Shown: positions 40,540 to 47,885, counted from the stretch's first letter. The stretch: DNA of 64,000 nt from VAXT01 sp963850415 (GCA_963850415.1 CAWKLE010000003.1:744001-808000); one strand, 5' to 3'. Program-made: numbers and translations. Notes: generated by a model from the letters alone, not told the origin.

Positions 40540-41730
40540 GTGGCCGAGCCGCTCCAATTCGACGTGCTCGTTGTCGGCAGCGGCGCCTCCGGCCTCGCCG
40601 CCGCGGTGTCGGCCGAGCGGGCCGGCGCGCGCGTCGGCCTCGTTGCGAAGGACGCCGTCCAGTCCTGCAACTCGGCGAAGGCGCAGGGCGGCATCCAGGC
40701 CGCGTTCGACGACGACGACTCTCCCGAGCAGCATGCCGAGGATGTCTGGAAGAGCTCGCACGAAACCGCGGACCGCCGCCTCGTCGAGGTACTGACCGGC
40801 GAGGCCCCGAGCGCGATCCACTGGCTCGAGGAGCTCGGCGTCGAGTTCACGCGCGAGAACGGCGGCTACCGGCTGGCTCGCTGCGGCGGGTCCTCCCGGA
40901 AGCGCCTGCTCCAGGTCGGCGACCGGACCGGACACGCGATCACGAAGGCGATGCGGGATTTCGTCGAAGGGTCATCCGTGCAGACGTTTCCGAAGTCTCC
41001 GCTGACCGGCCTCGAGCGCCGCGAACACGGCTGGCGCGCGACCTGCGGCGAGCACGTGATCGACGCGGGTGCCGTCGTCCTGGCCGCGGGCGGCCGCTGC
41101 TACCGGATCGCCGAGGAGCGTGGAGAGCTGACGACGAACCATCCGGGGGCCACCGGCGAGGTGACGAAGATCGCCGTCGACCTCGGCGCCGAGCTCCGCG
41201 ACTACGACGCGCTCCAGTACCACCCGAACGGCGGCGCCTGGCCGCCGCCGATGCAGGGCTATTCGATTCCCGAGACGACTCGCGCGTACGGTGCTGTGCT
41301 CCTCAACTCCGACCGAGAGGAGTTCACCGACTCGCTCGGCCCGCGCGACGAGGTCTCGCAGGCGATCGTCGACGAGGTCGCTGCGGGCCGGGGCGTCGAG
41401 ACCCCCGACGGGCGGCCCGCGGTCTACCTCGACACGACCCGGATCGCCGAGGACGACGCGAACGTCTCGCTCCCGTACATGCTCCGCCGGTACCGTGCCG
41501 GCGGCATCGACCCGCTCGCGGATCCGATCCTGACCTACCCCGTCCTCCACTACCAGAACGGCGGCCTCGTCATCGACGAGCAGTCCGAGACGACCGTCGA
41601 GGGCCTCTACGCGTGCGGCGAGATCGCCGGCGGGACGCACGGGCGGAACCGGATGATGGGCAACTCGCTGCTCGAGTGCACGGTGTTCGGTCGGCGCGCC
41701 GGCAGGGCGGCCGCGGAGAAGGCGGCATGA
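40540..41730 (+). CDS. Fumarate-reductase/L-aspartate-oxidase-like FAD protein lacking the C-terminal helical domain
   Basis: 396 aa. FAD-binding N-terminus FDVLVVGSGASGLAAAVSAERAGARVGLV. SCNSAKAQGGIQAAF corresponds to the flavin-contact segment of SdhA/NadB. GDRTGHAI, ALQYHPNGGA, PVLHYQNGGLVID and HGRNRMMGNSLLECTVFGRRAG are the other superfamily blocks; in SdhA these read QFHPTG, AHYTMGG and GxNRLGSNSLLD. The protein stops right after the last block, so the roughly 130-residue helical domain of SdhA/FrdA/NadB is absent. No SdhB or membrane anchor is encoded nearby, so this is not a respiratory complex II. It probably reduces or oxidises a C=C/C-C bond next to acid groups. It is the first gene of the sulfur operon, and the substrate is unknown. 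Confidence 0.85.
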   Translation: MAEPLQFDVLVVGSGASGLAAAVSAERAGARVGLVAKDAVQSCNSAKAQGGIQAAFDDDDSPEQHAEDVWKSSHETADRRLVEVLTGEAPSAIHWLEELGVEFTRENGGYRLARCGGSSRKRLLQVGDRTGHAITKAMRDFVEGSSVQTFPKSPLTGLERREHGWRATCGEHVIDAGAVVLAAGGRCYRIAEERGELTTNHPGATGEVTKIAVDLGAELRDYDALQYHPNGGAWPPPMQGYSIPETTRAYGAVLLNSDREEFTDSLGPRDEVSQAIVDEVAAGRGVETPDGRPAVYLDTTRIAEDDANVSLPYMLRRYRAGGIDPLADPILTYPVLHYQNGGLVIDEQSETTVEGLYACGEIAGGTHGRNRMMGNSLLECTVFGRRAGRAAAEKAA

Positions 41731-42623
41731 GCACCGTCGCGACGGATCTGCGCCAGACGGTCGAGGATGCGGCCGCACACCTCTATGTCTGGGCGCTGAA
41801 GGACATCCCGCAGGACCTGCGCGACGCACTCGCGGCCGCGAAGGACCGGGAGACCTCCGTTCCCGGCCGCCGCGTGCTGGAGACGATCGTCAAGAACGTC
41901 GATGTCGCCGAGACGGAGAACAACATCGTCTGCCAGGACACGGGGATCGCCGTCTACACGTGCCGTGTCGGCGAGCACTTCCCGCTGCATCCGAGCCGAA
42001 TCTACGACGCGCTGAAGATCGGCACGGAGCGCGCGACCATCGACACGCCGCTGCGCTCGAATGCCGTCCACACGCTGACGCGCGAGAACACCGGGCCGAA
42101 CACGGGCTACCGGTTGCCTATCGTTCACTGGGAGTTCATCCCTGACTGGGACGGGCTCGACGTGAAGTGCATCCCGAAGGGCTCGGGCTCGGAGAACATG
42201 AGCTTCCTGAAGATGTGCGTCCCCGCGGACGGGGTGAAAGGCATTAAGACGTTCGTCCTGGAGTCGATCGTCGGCGCGGGCGGCAAGCCGTGCCCGCCGG
42301 GGATCGTGGGCGTCGGGATCGGCGGTTCGGCCGACTATGCGATGTACCTCGCAAAGGAGGCGATCGCGCGGCCGGTCGGGACGACGAACGCGGATCCCGA
42401 GGTGGCGAAGCTCGAACGCGAGCTCTACGAGCTGCTGAACGAGACCGGCATCGGCCCCATGGGCCTCGGCGGCGACGTGACCGTCCTCTCCTGCCACGTC
42501 GAGCACGCGGACACGCATATGACTCTCAACCCGGTGGCCGTGAACTACCAGTGCTGGGCCGCGCGCCGCGCGAGCGCCCACATCGCCCCGGACGGCCATG
42601 TCGATTTCGACCGAGAGTTCTGA
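41727..42623 (+). CDS. Class I (Fe-S) fumarase/tartrate dehydratase-type hydro-lyase, alpha subunit
   Basis: 298 aa from ATG 41727, in an ATGA overlap with the flavoprotein. Cluster cysteines are visible in NIVCQDTGIAVY (about residue 71) and GGKPCPPGIVGVGIGG (about 191); a third is probably Cys-165 in DVKCIPKG or the one in SCHVEH. KGSGSENMSFLKM and the PVAVNYQCWAARRASAHI block are standard for the alpha chain of two-subunit class I fumarases and L(+)-tartrate dehydratases. Such enzymes add or remove water (or another group) across a C=C bond beside carboxylates. The partner beta subunit is the next gene. In this operon the true substrate may be a sulfonate analogue rather than malate; this is inferred from context. 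Confidence 0.88.
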   Translation: MSTVATDLRQTVEDAAAHLYVWALKDIPQDLRDALAAAKDRETSVPGRRVLETIVKNVDVAETENNIVCQDTGIAVYTCRVGEHFPLHPSRIYDALKIGTERATIDTPLRSNAVHTLTRENTGPNTGYRLPIVHWEFIPDWDGLDVKCIPKGSGSENMSFLKMCVPADGVKGIKTFVLESIVGAGGKPCPPGIVGVGIGGSADYAMYLAKEAIARPVGTTNADPEVAKLERELYELLNETGIGPMGLGGDVTVLSCHVEHADTHMTLNPVAVNYQCWAARRASAHIAPDGHVDFDREF

Positions 42624-42641
42624 TGCAGACGCCGTCTCAAG

Positions 42642-42721
42642 GAGCCATGCCCCGGGACCTGGTCCCAGGGCCTGTCGGATCGAGCCATGTCTCCGGACCA
42701 GGTCCCGGGACGCGTTCGGAG
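42642..42721. repeat. Two tandem 40-bp units with GGGACCWGGTCC palindromes between the fumarase genes
   Basis: Two units each begin GAGCCATG (42642 and 42682). The first holds the perfect palindrome GGGACCTGGTCCC (42654-42666), the second GGACCAGGTCC (42695-42705). The two palindromes are complementary to each other, so the 103-bp spacer could fold into one long hairpin. The spacer interrupts an operon whose other genes overlap. Confidence 0.6.
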
Positions 42722-42726
42722 GGGAC

Positions 42727-43311
42727 ATGGCCGAGCACAAGCTGACATTCCCGGCGAGCGAGGAGGACATCCGCAAGCTCCACGCGGGCGACCTGGTCAC
42801 CGTGGACGGCCACATCCTCGGGATCCGCGACCGCACGCAGATCCGGATCTTCGACCAGGGCGTCGACCCGCCGCTCGACCTGAACGGCGCCTTCCTGCTC
42901 CACACGGCGCCCAACGTGCGCAAGCTCGGCCCGGGCAAGTACGAGCCGATGTGCGTCGGCACGACGACGAGCGCCCGCATGGTGCGCTTCACGGAGCCGC
43001 TGGGCCGCGACCACGGCGTGCGCGCGATCGCCGGCAAGGGCGGCCTCCCCGACGAAGCGATCGAGCCGATGGCCAAGTACGGCATGGTCTATTTCGCGCT
43101 CGTCGGCGGGGCAGCAGCGCTCGAGACGACCCAGATCGAAGAGATCGAGGAGGTCTACTGGGAGGAGCTCATGCCCGAGTGCCTCTGGAAGTTCCGCGTC
43201 AAGGACTTCGGCCCCCTCTGGGTCGGCATCGACTCGCACGGCAACTCGATGTACCGCGACGTTCAGACGGAAGCCAAGAAGAGACTGGAGGGAATCCTTG
43301 CTGGACTTTGA
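42727..43311 (+). CDS. Class I fumarase/tartrate dehydratase-type hydro-lyase, beta subunit
   Basis: 194 aa, matching the swivelling C-terminal domain of class I fumarases. It contains LHAGDLVTVDGHILGIRDRTQIRI, NGAFLLHTAPNVRKLGPGKYEPMCVGTTTSARM (substrate loop with TTSARM) and GVRAIAGKGGLPDEAIEPMAKYGMVYFALVGGAAAL (the GKGG hallmark). The segment LWVGIDSHGNSMY near the C-terminus corresponds to the conserved V-x-D-x-x-G of the family. ATG 42727 follows a GGAGGGGAC Shine-Dalgarno. It is separated from alpha by the palindromic spacer. The next gene starts 14 nt before its stop. Confidence 0.88.
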   Translation: MAEHKLTFPASEEDIRKLHAGDLVTVDGHILGIRDRTQIRIFDQGVDPPLDLNGAFLLHTAPNVRKLGPGKYEPMCVGTTTSARMVRFTEPLGRDHGVRAIAGKGGLPDEAIEPMAKYGMVYFALVGGAAALETTQIEEIEEVYWEELMPECLWKFRVKDFGPLWVGIDSHGNSMYRDVQTEAKKRLEGILAGL

Positions 43312-44047
43312 GCCACGTTCGGGCGGCCTGACCCACGTCCTGGACAAGGGCCTCGGCCCGCGCGCCTGGGAGGACGTCCTCGAGACCGCCGGCGTCTACA
43401 TCGACGTCGTCAAGCTCGGCTGGGGCACCGCGTACGTCACACCGAACCTGCGCCGCAAGCTCGAGGTGCTGAGCGGCAAGCCGGTCGTCATCGGCGGCAC
43501 GTTCTTCGAGGTCGTCTACGTGAAGGACAAGGTCGACGAGTACAAGCGCTGGCTCGCAGACCTCGGGCTGACCCACGTCGAGATCTCGGACGGCACGGTC
43601 GAGATCCCGCGCGAGGAGAAGCTCGAGCTGATCGCCGACCTCGCGCGCGACTTCACCGTCCTGTCCGAGGTCGGCTCGAAGGACTCCGAGGTCAACTTCG
43701 CTCCCTACCTCTGGGTGCAGTGGATCAAGGAAGAGCTCGAGGCCGGCGCCTGGAAGGTGATCACCGAGTCTCGCGAGAGCGGGACCGCCGGCATCTTCCG
43801 GCCCTCCGGCGAGATGCGCACCGGCCTGATCGACGAGATCGTGAACGAGGTCGCCGTCGCCGACCTCATCTTCGAGGCGCCGACGAAGGCGTCCCAGGCG
43901 TGGTTCGTGAAGGAGTTCGGCCCGACCGTCAACCTCGGGAACATCCCGCCGGACGAGGTGATCCCGCTCGAGACGCTGCGCCTCGGCCTCCGGGGCGACA
44001 CGCTGAAGGAGGTGCTGCTCCCTGACGAGCGCGCCCGCACTTCCTGA
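43298..44047 (+). CDS. comA: Phosphosulfolactate synthase (ComA family)
   Basis: 249-aa TIM-barrel enzyme that adds sulfite to phosphoenolpyruvate to give (R)-phosphosulfolactate. This is the first step of archaeal coenzyme M synthesis and of sulfolactate formation in Bacillus. The N-terminus FEPRSGGLTHVLDKGLGPRAWEDVLETAGVYIDVVKLGWGTAYV is the family signature. GGTFFEVVYVKDKVDEY, VEISDGTVEIPREEKLELI, SEVGSKD and AGAWKVITESRESGTAGIF follow. TTG 43298 has GGAGGGAA just upstream and overlaps the fumarase beta gene. It sits between fumarase and APS-reductase genes, so sulfite made by CysH can be captured at once. No ComB phosphatase or ComC dehydrogenase is encoded nearby; the fumarase pair and flavoprotein take their place. 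Confidence 0.9.
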   Translation: MLDFEPRSGGLTHVLDKGLGPRAWEDVLETAGVYIDVVKLGWGTAYVTPNLRRKLEVLSGKPVVIGGTFFEVVYVKDKVDEYKRWLADLGLTHVEISDGTVEIPREEKLELIADLARDFTVLSEVGSKDSEVNFAPYLWVQWIKEELEAGAWKVITESRESGTAGIFRPSGEMRTGLIDEIVNEVAVADLIFEAPTKASQAWFVKEFGPTVNLGNIPPDEVIPLETLRLGLRGDTLKEVLLPDERARTS

Positions 44048-44726
44048 CGTCGACTTCGAGACGAAGACCGCGGAGGCGCTCCTCCAGTGGGTCTACGGCG
44101 AGTACGGCGACCGGCTCTGCCTCACGTGCTCCTGGCAGAAGCAGTCGTCGGTGCTCGTGCACATGGTCTCCGAGCTCGGCCTCGACCTGCCCGTGATCGA
44201 GCTCGACACCCAGCTCTTCTTCCGCGAGACGTACGAGACCCGTGACCGGCTCGTCAAGCGCTACGGGCTGAACCTGATTTCGAACCCGATCATCACGGTC
44301 GCCGAGCAGCACCGGCAGGAAGGCCCCAACCTCTGGGAGCGCGATCCCGATCGCTGCTGCCAGATCCGCAAGGTCGAGCCGCTGCTGGCCGCGCTCGACC
44401 CCTACGACGCCTGGATCTCGGGCATCCGCCGCGACCAGTCGCCGAGCCGCGCCGAGACGCCGAAGCTCCAGTGGTCGGAGCGCTACGACGTCTGGAAGGT
44501 ACACCCGCTCGCGGACTGGGACGAGAAGCGCGTCTGGGCCTACATCAAGGTGAACGAGATTCCCTACAACCCGCTGCACGAGGCGGGCTATCGCTCGATC
44601 GGCTGCATCCCCTGCACCCGGCCGATCGCGGAGGACGAAGAGGAGCGCGCAGGCCGCTGGGCCGGCTCCGACAAGCTGGAGTGCGGGATTCACGAGGAAA
44701 CGCCCCTGAAGGAGGCTCATGGCTGA
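44022..44726 (+). CDS. cysH: Assimilatory adenylyl-sulfate (APS) reductase, 4Fe-4S type, CTG start
   Basis: Reduces APS to sulfite with thioredoxin. 234 aa. The Fe-S ligands of the APS-reductase subgroup are intact: CC at about 112-113 (DPDRCCQIRK) and CIPC (about 195-198). The catalytic Cys is in KLECGIHEE (about 221). LCLTCSWQKQSSVLVHMV is the nucleotide loop and ELDTQLFFRETYE is conserved. The conserved N-terminus needs a start upstream of the first GTG (44151), but the frame offers only CTG at 44022 after the in-frame stop. AAGGAGG at 44006-44012 lies 9 nt before that CTG, which is strong support for a CUG start. It overlaps comA by 26 nt. Confidence 0.9.
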   Translation: MTSAPALPDVDFETKTAEALLQWVYGEYGDRLCLTCSWQKQSSVLVHMVSELGLDLPVIELDTQLFFRETYETRDRLVKRYGLNLISNPIITVAEQHRQEGPNLWERDPDRCCQIRKVEPLLAALDPYDAWISGIRRDQSPSRAETPKLQWSERYDVWKVHPLADWDEKRVWAYIKVNEIPYNPLHEAGYRSIGCIPCTRPIAEDEEERAGRWAGSDKLECGIHEETPLKEAHG

Positions 44727-45318
44727 TCACATCTACGCGCACGACCACCCCGACTCGGAACGCGTGCGCCCGGGCGGCTTCACGCTCTGGTTCACAGGAC
44801 TGTCCGGTTCGGGCAAGTCCACGATCGCTCATCTGATCGGCCCCGAGCTCGACGGGCGGGGGCTCGTCGTCGAGTACCTCGACGGCGACAACGTGCGGAT
44901 GCATCTCTCCAAGGAGCTCGGCTTCTCGAAGGAGGACCGGGACACGCACATCGAGCGCCTCGGCTGGGTCGCTTCGAGGCTGACCCGCCAGGGCGGCGCG
45001 GTCATCACCGCGGCGATCTCCCCCTACGAGGCCACGCGCCGCATGGCCCGGGAGATGATCGAGGAGGTCGGCACGTTCGTCGAGGTGTACGTGAAGGCAT
45101 CGGTCGAGGAGTGCGCCAAGCGCGATGTGAAGGGGCTCTACGAGAAGGCTTTCAAGGGCGAGATCAAGGAATTCACGGGCGTCTCCGATCCATACGAGGA
45201 GCCCTCCGCGCCCGAGATCGTGCTCGACACCGAGGCGCACAGCCCGGAGGAGAGCGCGGCGTTCGTCGTCGGGGAGCTCGAGCGGCTCGGCCTGCTCCCG
45301 GTCGAGGTCCCAGCGTGA
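44719..45318 (+). CDS. cysC: Adenylyl-sulfate (APS) kinase
   Basis: Phosphorylates APS to PAPS. 199 aa. Walker A LSGSGKST (about residue 31), LDGDNVRMHLSKELGFSKEDRDTHIERLGWVA with the APS-binding Asp/Arg/Asn residues, and GVSDPYEEPSAPEIVLDT near the C-terminus are diagnostic. ATG 44719 overlaps cysH by 8 nt and its stop overlaps the sat GTG. With an APS-type reductase in the same operon, PAPS is not needed for sulfite production, so the kinase may serve sulfotransferases or act as an APS buffer; that is inference. Confidence 0.95.
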   Translation: MADHIYAHDHPDSERVRPGGFTLWFTGLSGSGKSTIAHLIGPELDGRGLVVEYLDGDNVRMHLSKELGFSKEDRDTHIERLGWVASRLTRQGGAVITAAISPYEATRRMAREMIEEVGTFVEVYVKASVEECAKRDVKGLYEKAFKGEIKEFTGVSDPYEEPSAPEIVLDTEAHSPEESAAFVVGELERLGLLPVEVPA

Positions 45319-46463
45319 CCGAAGATACTTTGCAACAGACTGTTACGAAGTCGTTGATCGCGCCGCATGGTGGGTCGCTCGTCGACCGCACCGGCGAGCG
45401 GCCGGGTGATCTCGATTCCCTCGAGACGCTGACGCTGACCCCGCGTGAGGTGGCCGACCTGGACATGCTCGCCTCGGGAGCGCTCTCGCCGCTCGAGGGA
45501 TTCATGAGCCGCGACGACTACGAGCGCGTCGTCGAGGACATGCACCTCGCGAACGGGCTCGCCTGGGCGCTCCCGGTCTGCCTCGCCGTCGAGGCCGCGC
45601 CCACAGGGGACCGCGTCGCGCTCGCCGACGGCGGCGGACGACCGCTGGCCGTCCTCGAGGTCGAGGAGGTCTTCGAGTACGACAAGGAGAGCGAGGCCGA
45701 GCGCTGCTTCAGGACGACCGACGAGGCGCATCCCGGAGTCGCGCGCCTCTACGCGCAGCACCCCCTCTATCTCGCCGGCAAGGTCACGGTCTTCGTGCGC
45801 CCGGACCCACCGTTCCCCGAGCTGGCCCTCGATCCCGCGGACACCCGCAAGGCCTTCGAGGAGCGGGGCTGGCGACGCGTCGTCGGCTTCCAGACCCGAA
45901 ACCCGATCCACCGCGCGCACGAGTACCTGACGAAGGGCGCGCTCGAGACCGTCGACGGCCTGCTCATTCACCCGCTCGTCGGCGAGACGAAATCCGACGA
46001 CGTGCCCGCCGCGACCCGCGTCGAGTGCTACCGCGTCCTCGTCGACAACTACTACCCGGCCGACCGCGTGATCGTCTCGGCGTTCCCGGCCGCGATGCGC
46101 TACGCAGGCCCGCGCGAGGCGATCTGGCACGCGCTCTGCCGCAAGAACTTCGGCTGCTCGCACTTTATCGTCGGCCGCGACCACGCAGGCGTGGGCGACT
46201 ACTACGGCACGTACGACGCGCAGCTGATCTTCGACGAGTTCGAGCCGCACGAGCTCGACATCGAGCCGATGTTCTTCGAGCACGCGTTCTGGTGCAACGC
46301 CTGCGGCTCGATGGCGACCCCGAAGACGTGTCCACACGGCGGCGACGACCACGTGTTCCTGTCCGGGACGAAGGTGCGCGAACTGCTGGCCGCCGGTGAG
46401 CTGCCGCCGGTCGAGTTCTCGCGTCCCGAGGTCGCCGAGGTGCTCATAGACGCGTACCGATGA
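45315..46463 (+). CDS. sat: Sulfate adenylyltransferase (ATP sulfurylase), monomeric Sat type
   Basis: Makes APS from ATP and sulfate. 382 aa, the usual size of bacterial Sat (not the CysDN heterodimer). DMLASGALSPLEGFMSRDDYERV, then VVGFQTRNPIHRAHEYLTKGALE with the QxRNPxHxAH motif, GRDHAGVGDYYGTYDAQ, and a zinc-like site CNACGSMATPKTCPHGG (about residues 328-344) as in thermophile Sat enzymes. GTKVRELLAAGELPP is the C-terminal signature. GTG 45315 overlaps the cysC stop, and the sat stop overlaps the TauE ATG. Confidence 0.96.
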   Translation: MTEDTLQQTVTKSLIAPHGGSLVDRTGERPGDLDSLETLTLTPREVADLDMLASGALSPLEGFMSRDDYERVVEDMHLANGLAWALPVCLAVEAAPTGDRVALADGGGRPLAVLEVEEVFEYDKESEAERCFRTTDEAHPGVARLYAQHPLYLAGKVTVFVRPDPPFPELALDPADTRKAFEERGWRRVVGFQTRNPIHRAHEYLTKGALETVDGLLIHPLVGETKSDDVPAATRVECYRVLVDNYYPADRVIVSAFPAAMRYAGPREAIWHALCRKNFGCSHFIVGRDHAGVGDYYGTYDAQLIFDEFEPHELDIEPMFFEHAFWCNACGSMATPKTCPHGGDDHVFLSGTKVRELLAAGELPPVEFSRPEVAEVLIDAYR

Positions 46464-47338
46464 CCTGGCAGTTCACGCTCACGGGCCTGCTGATCGGGTC
46501 GCTCGTGGGCCTGACGGGGATGGGCGGCGGCTCGCTGATGACGCCGATCCTGATCCTCTTCTTCGGCTTCCAACCGACGTTGGCGGTCGGCACGGACATC
46601 CTGCATGGCGCCGTCTTCAAGTCCTTCGGCGCCGTGCGGCACCGCAAGCTCGGCACCGTGCACGCGCGGATCACGTTCTGGATGTTCCTCGGTTCGGGGC
46701 CGATGTCGCTGGTCGGGGTGGAGCTAGCGAACTGGATCGAGAACCAGTACGGGAGCGGCGTGGGCGACGCGATGGCCAAGGTGATCGGCTGGGCGCTCAT
46801 CCTCGGCGGGCTCGGCTTCCTCGCGAAGACCTTCGTCAAGCGTGGCGTTCAGCCCTCGGACGCGCCGTTCCTGCTCACCAAGCGTGACCGCGTCATCTGT
46901 GTCGCACTCGGCGCGAGCGGCGGGTTTCTCGTCGGCCTGACCTCGGTCGGCAGCGGCACGTTTTTCGGGCTCATCATGCTCCTCGTGTTTCCGTTGACCG
47001 CGGCGAAGATCGTGGGGACGGACATCTTTCACGCGGCCGCGCTGCTCTGGGTAGCGGGGATCAGCTATCTCGTGCACGGGAACGTCGACCTGCACGCAAT
47101 GGCCTGGCTCCTGCTCGGCTCGATTCCCGGCGTGCTGTTCGCGAGCAAGCTGACGGTACGCGTGCCCGAGGGCGCGCTCCGGGTCGGGCTCGGCACCGTG
47201 CTGCTGGCGAGCGGCGTCCGCCTGATCGAGTTTCCCCACTACACGATCCTCGTGCCGGTGATCCTCGTGCTGGGCGCGATCGCAGCCGGGTTCACCGAGT
47301 TCCGCCGGCTGAGCGCCCGCGCGATCGCCGAGGCTTAG
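46460..47338 (+). CDS. TauE/SafE-family sulfite/sulfonate exporter-like permease
   Basis: 292 aa with about eight membrane spans. The two family repeats are visible: LIGSLVGLTGMGGGSLMTPILILFFGFQPTLAVGTDILHG (about 10-50) and GGFLVGLTSVGSGTFFGLIMLLVFPLTAAKIVGTDIFHAAAL (about 155-195). Members export sulfite, sulfoacetate or other organosulfur anions. Overlap with sat ties it to the sulfur operon, so excess sulfite or a sulfonate end-product is the likely cargo; substrate is inferred. It is convergent with the Rrf2 regulator (4-nt overlap). Confidence 0.9.
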   Translation: MTWQFTLTGLLIGSLVGLTGMGGGSLMTPILILFFGFQPTLAVGTDILHGAVFKSFGAVRHRKLGTVHARITFWMFLGSGPMSLVGVELANWIENQYGSGVGDAMAKVIGWALILGGLGFLAKTFVKRGVQPSDAPFLLTKRDRVICVALGASGGFLVGLTSVGSGTFFGLIMLLVFPLTAAKIVGTDIFHAAALLWVAGISYLVHGNVDLHAMAWLLLGSIPGVLFASKLTVRVPEGALRVGLGTVLLASGVRLIEFPHYTILVPVILVLGAIAAGFTEFRRLSARAIAEA

Positions 47339-47781
47339 GGGACCTCGGTCGACGAATCGTCGCGCCAGCTGCCGCCGGCCTGCTCGGCCAGGTCCGCAAA
47401 CGTCGTTCGCTCGAGGATCTCGATCGTTGCGTCGCGCACATCGCTCCACGTCACCCGTAGCGAGTCGGCCACGAACTTCGGCGCGCTGTCCGGGCTCCGC
47501 CGCGTCGCGTAGCCGATCGGCGCGAGCTGCCCCTGGAAGAGGCGGACGACCCGCTCGAGCGTGATCTCGTCCGGAGGCTTGTTCAACCGGTAGCCGCCGG
47601 AGGGCCCGCGCTCTGAACGGATGAGCCCCGCCGTGCGCATGACGGGCATCACCTGCTCGAGCACGGACGGGGGGGCTCCGGTCCGCTGCGCGAGCTCCTC
47701 GAGCTTCATCGACCCGTCGCCGTCGAGGGCGAGGGCTAGGAGCGCCCGGGTCGCGTAGTCGGTTCGGCGGGAGATCCACAT
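47335..47781 (-). CDS. Rrf2-family transcriptional regulator (CymR/IscR-like), no Fe-S cysteines
   Basis: 148 aa. The winged-helix N-terminus MWISRRTDYATRALLALALDGDGSMKLEELAQRTGAPPSVLEQVMPVMRTAGLIRSERGPSGGYRLNKPPDEITL is the Rrf2 signature. The region where IscR and NsrR carry three Cys has none, so it is not an Fe-S sensor of that kind and resembles CymR, the cysteine-metabolism regulator of Firmicutes. It is divergent from the sulfate-binding-protein gene, and the palindrome at 47842-47855 between them is a natural operator. Confidence 0.88.
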   Translation of the reverse strand: MWISRRTDYATRALLALALDGDGSMKLEELAQRTGAPPSVLEQVMPVMRTAGLIRSERGPSGGYRLNKPPDEITLERVVRLFQGQLAPIGYATRRSPDSAPKFVADSLRVTWSDVRDATIEILERTTFADLAEQAGGSWRDDSSTEVP

Positions 47782-47841
47782 GTCCGGATTGTCGCGTGTT
47801 TGACGACGTCGCGAGCGATCTCTAGACTGCCTTCTCGACTT

Positions 47842-47855
47842 TGTTTACATAAACA
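47842..47855. promoter_or_regulatory. Palindrome TGTTTACATAAACA, candidate Rrf2 operator
   Basis: Perfect 6-bp arms with a 2-bp centre in an unusually AT-rich stretch (about 47840-47876), 31 bp before the sbp ATG and 61 bp before the Rrf2 start. AAGGGGG (47875-47881) is the sbp Shine-Dalgarno, so unlike many genes here sbp has a real 5' leader. Confidence 0.5.
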
Positions 47856-47885
47856 GTAAAGAATATCGATAAATAAGGGGGATCG

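Noticed and set aside
40540..43311. Reading the flavoprotein and fumarase genes as part of a TCA-cycle succinate dehydrogenase/fumarase operon
   Set aside because: There is no SdhB, SdhC or SdhD, the flavoprotein lacks the SdhA C-terminal domain, and the genes overlap into comA-cysH-cysC-sat.
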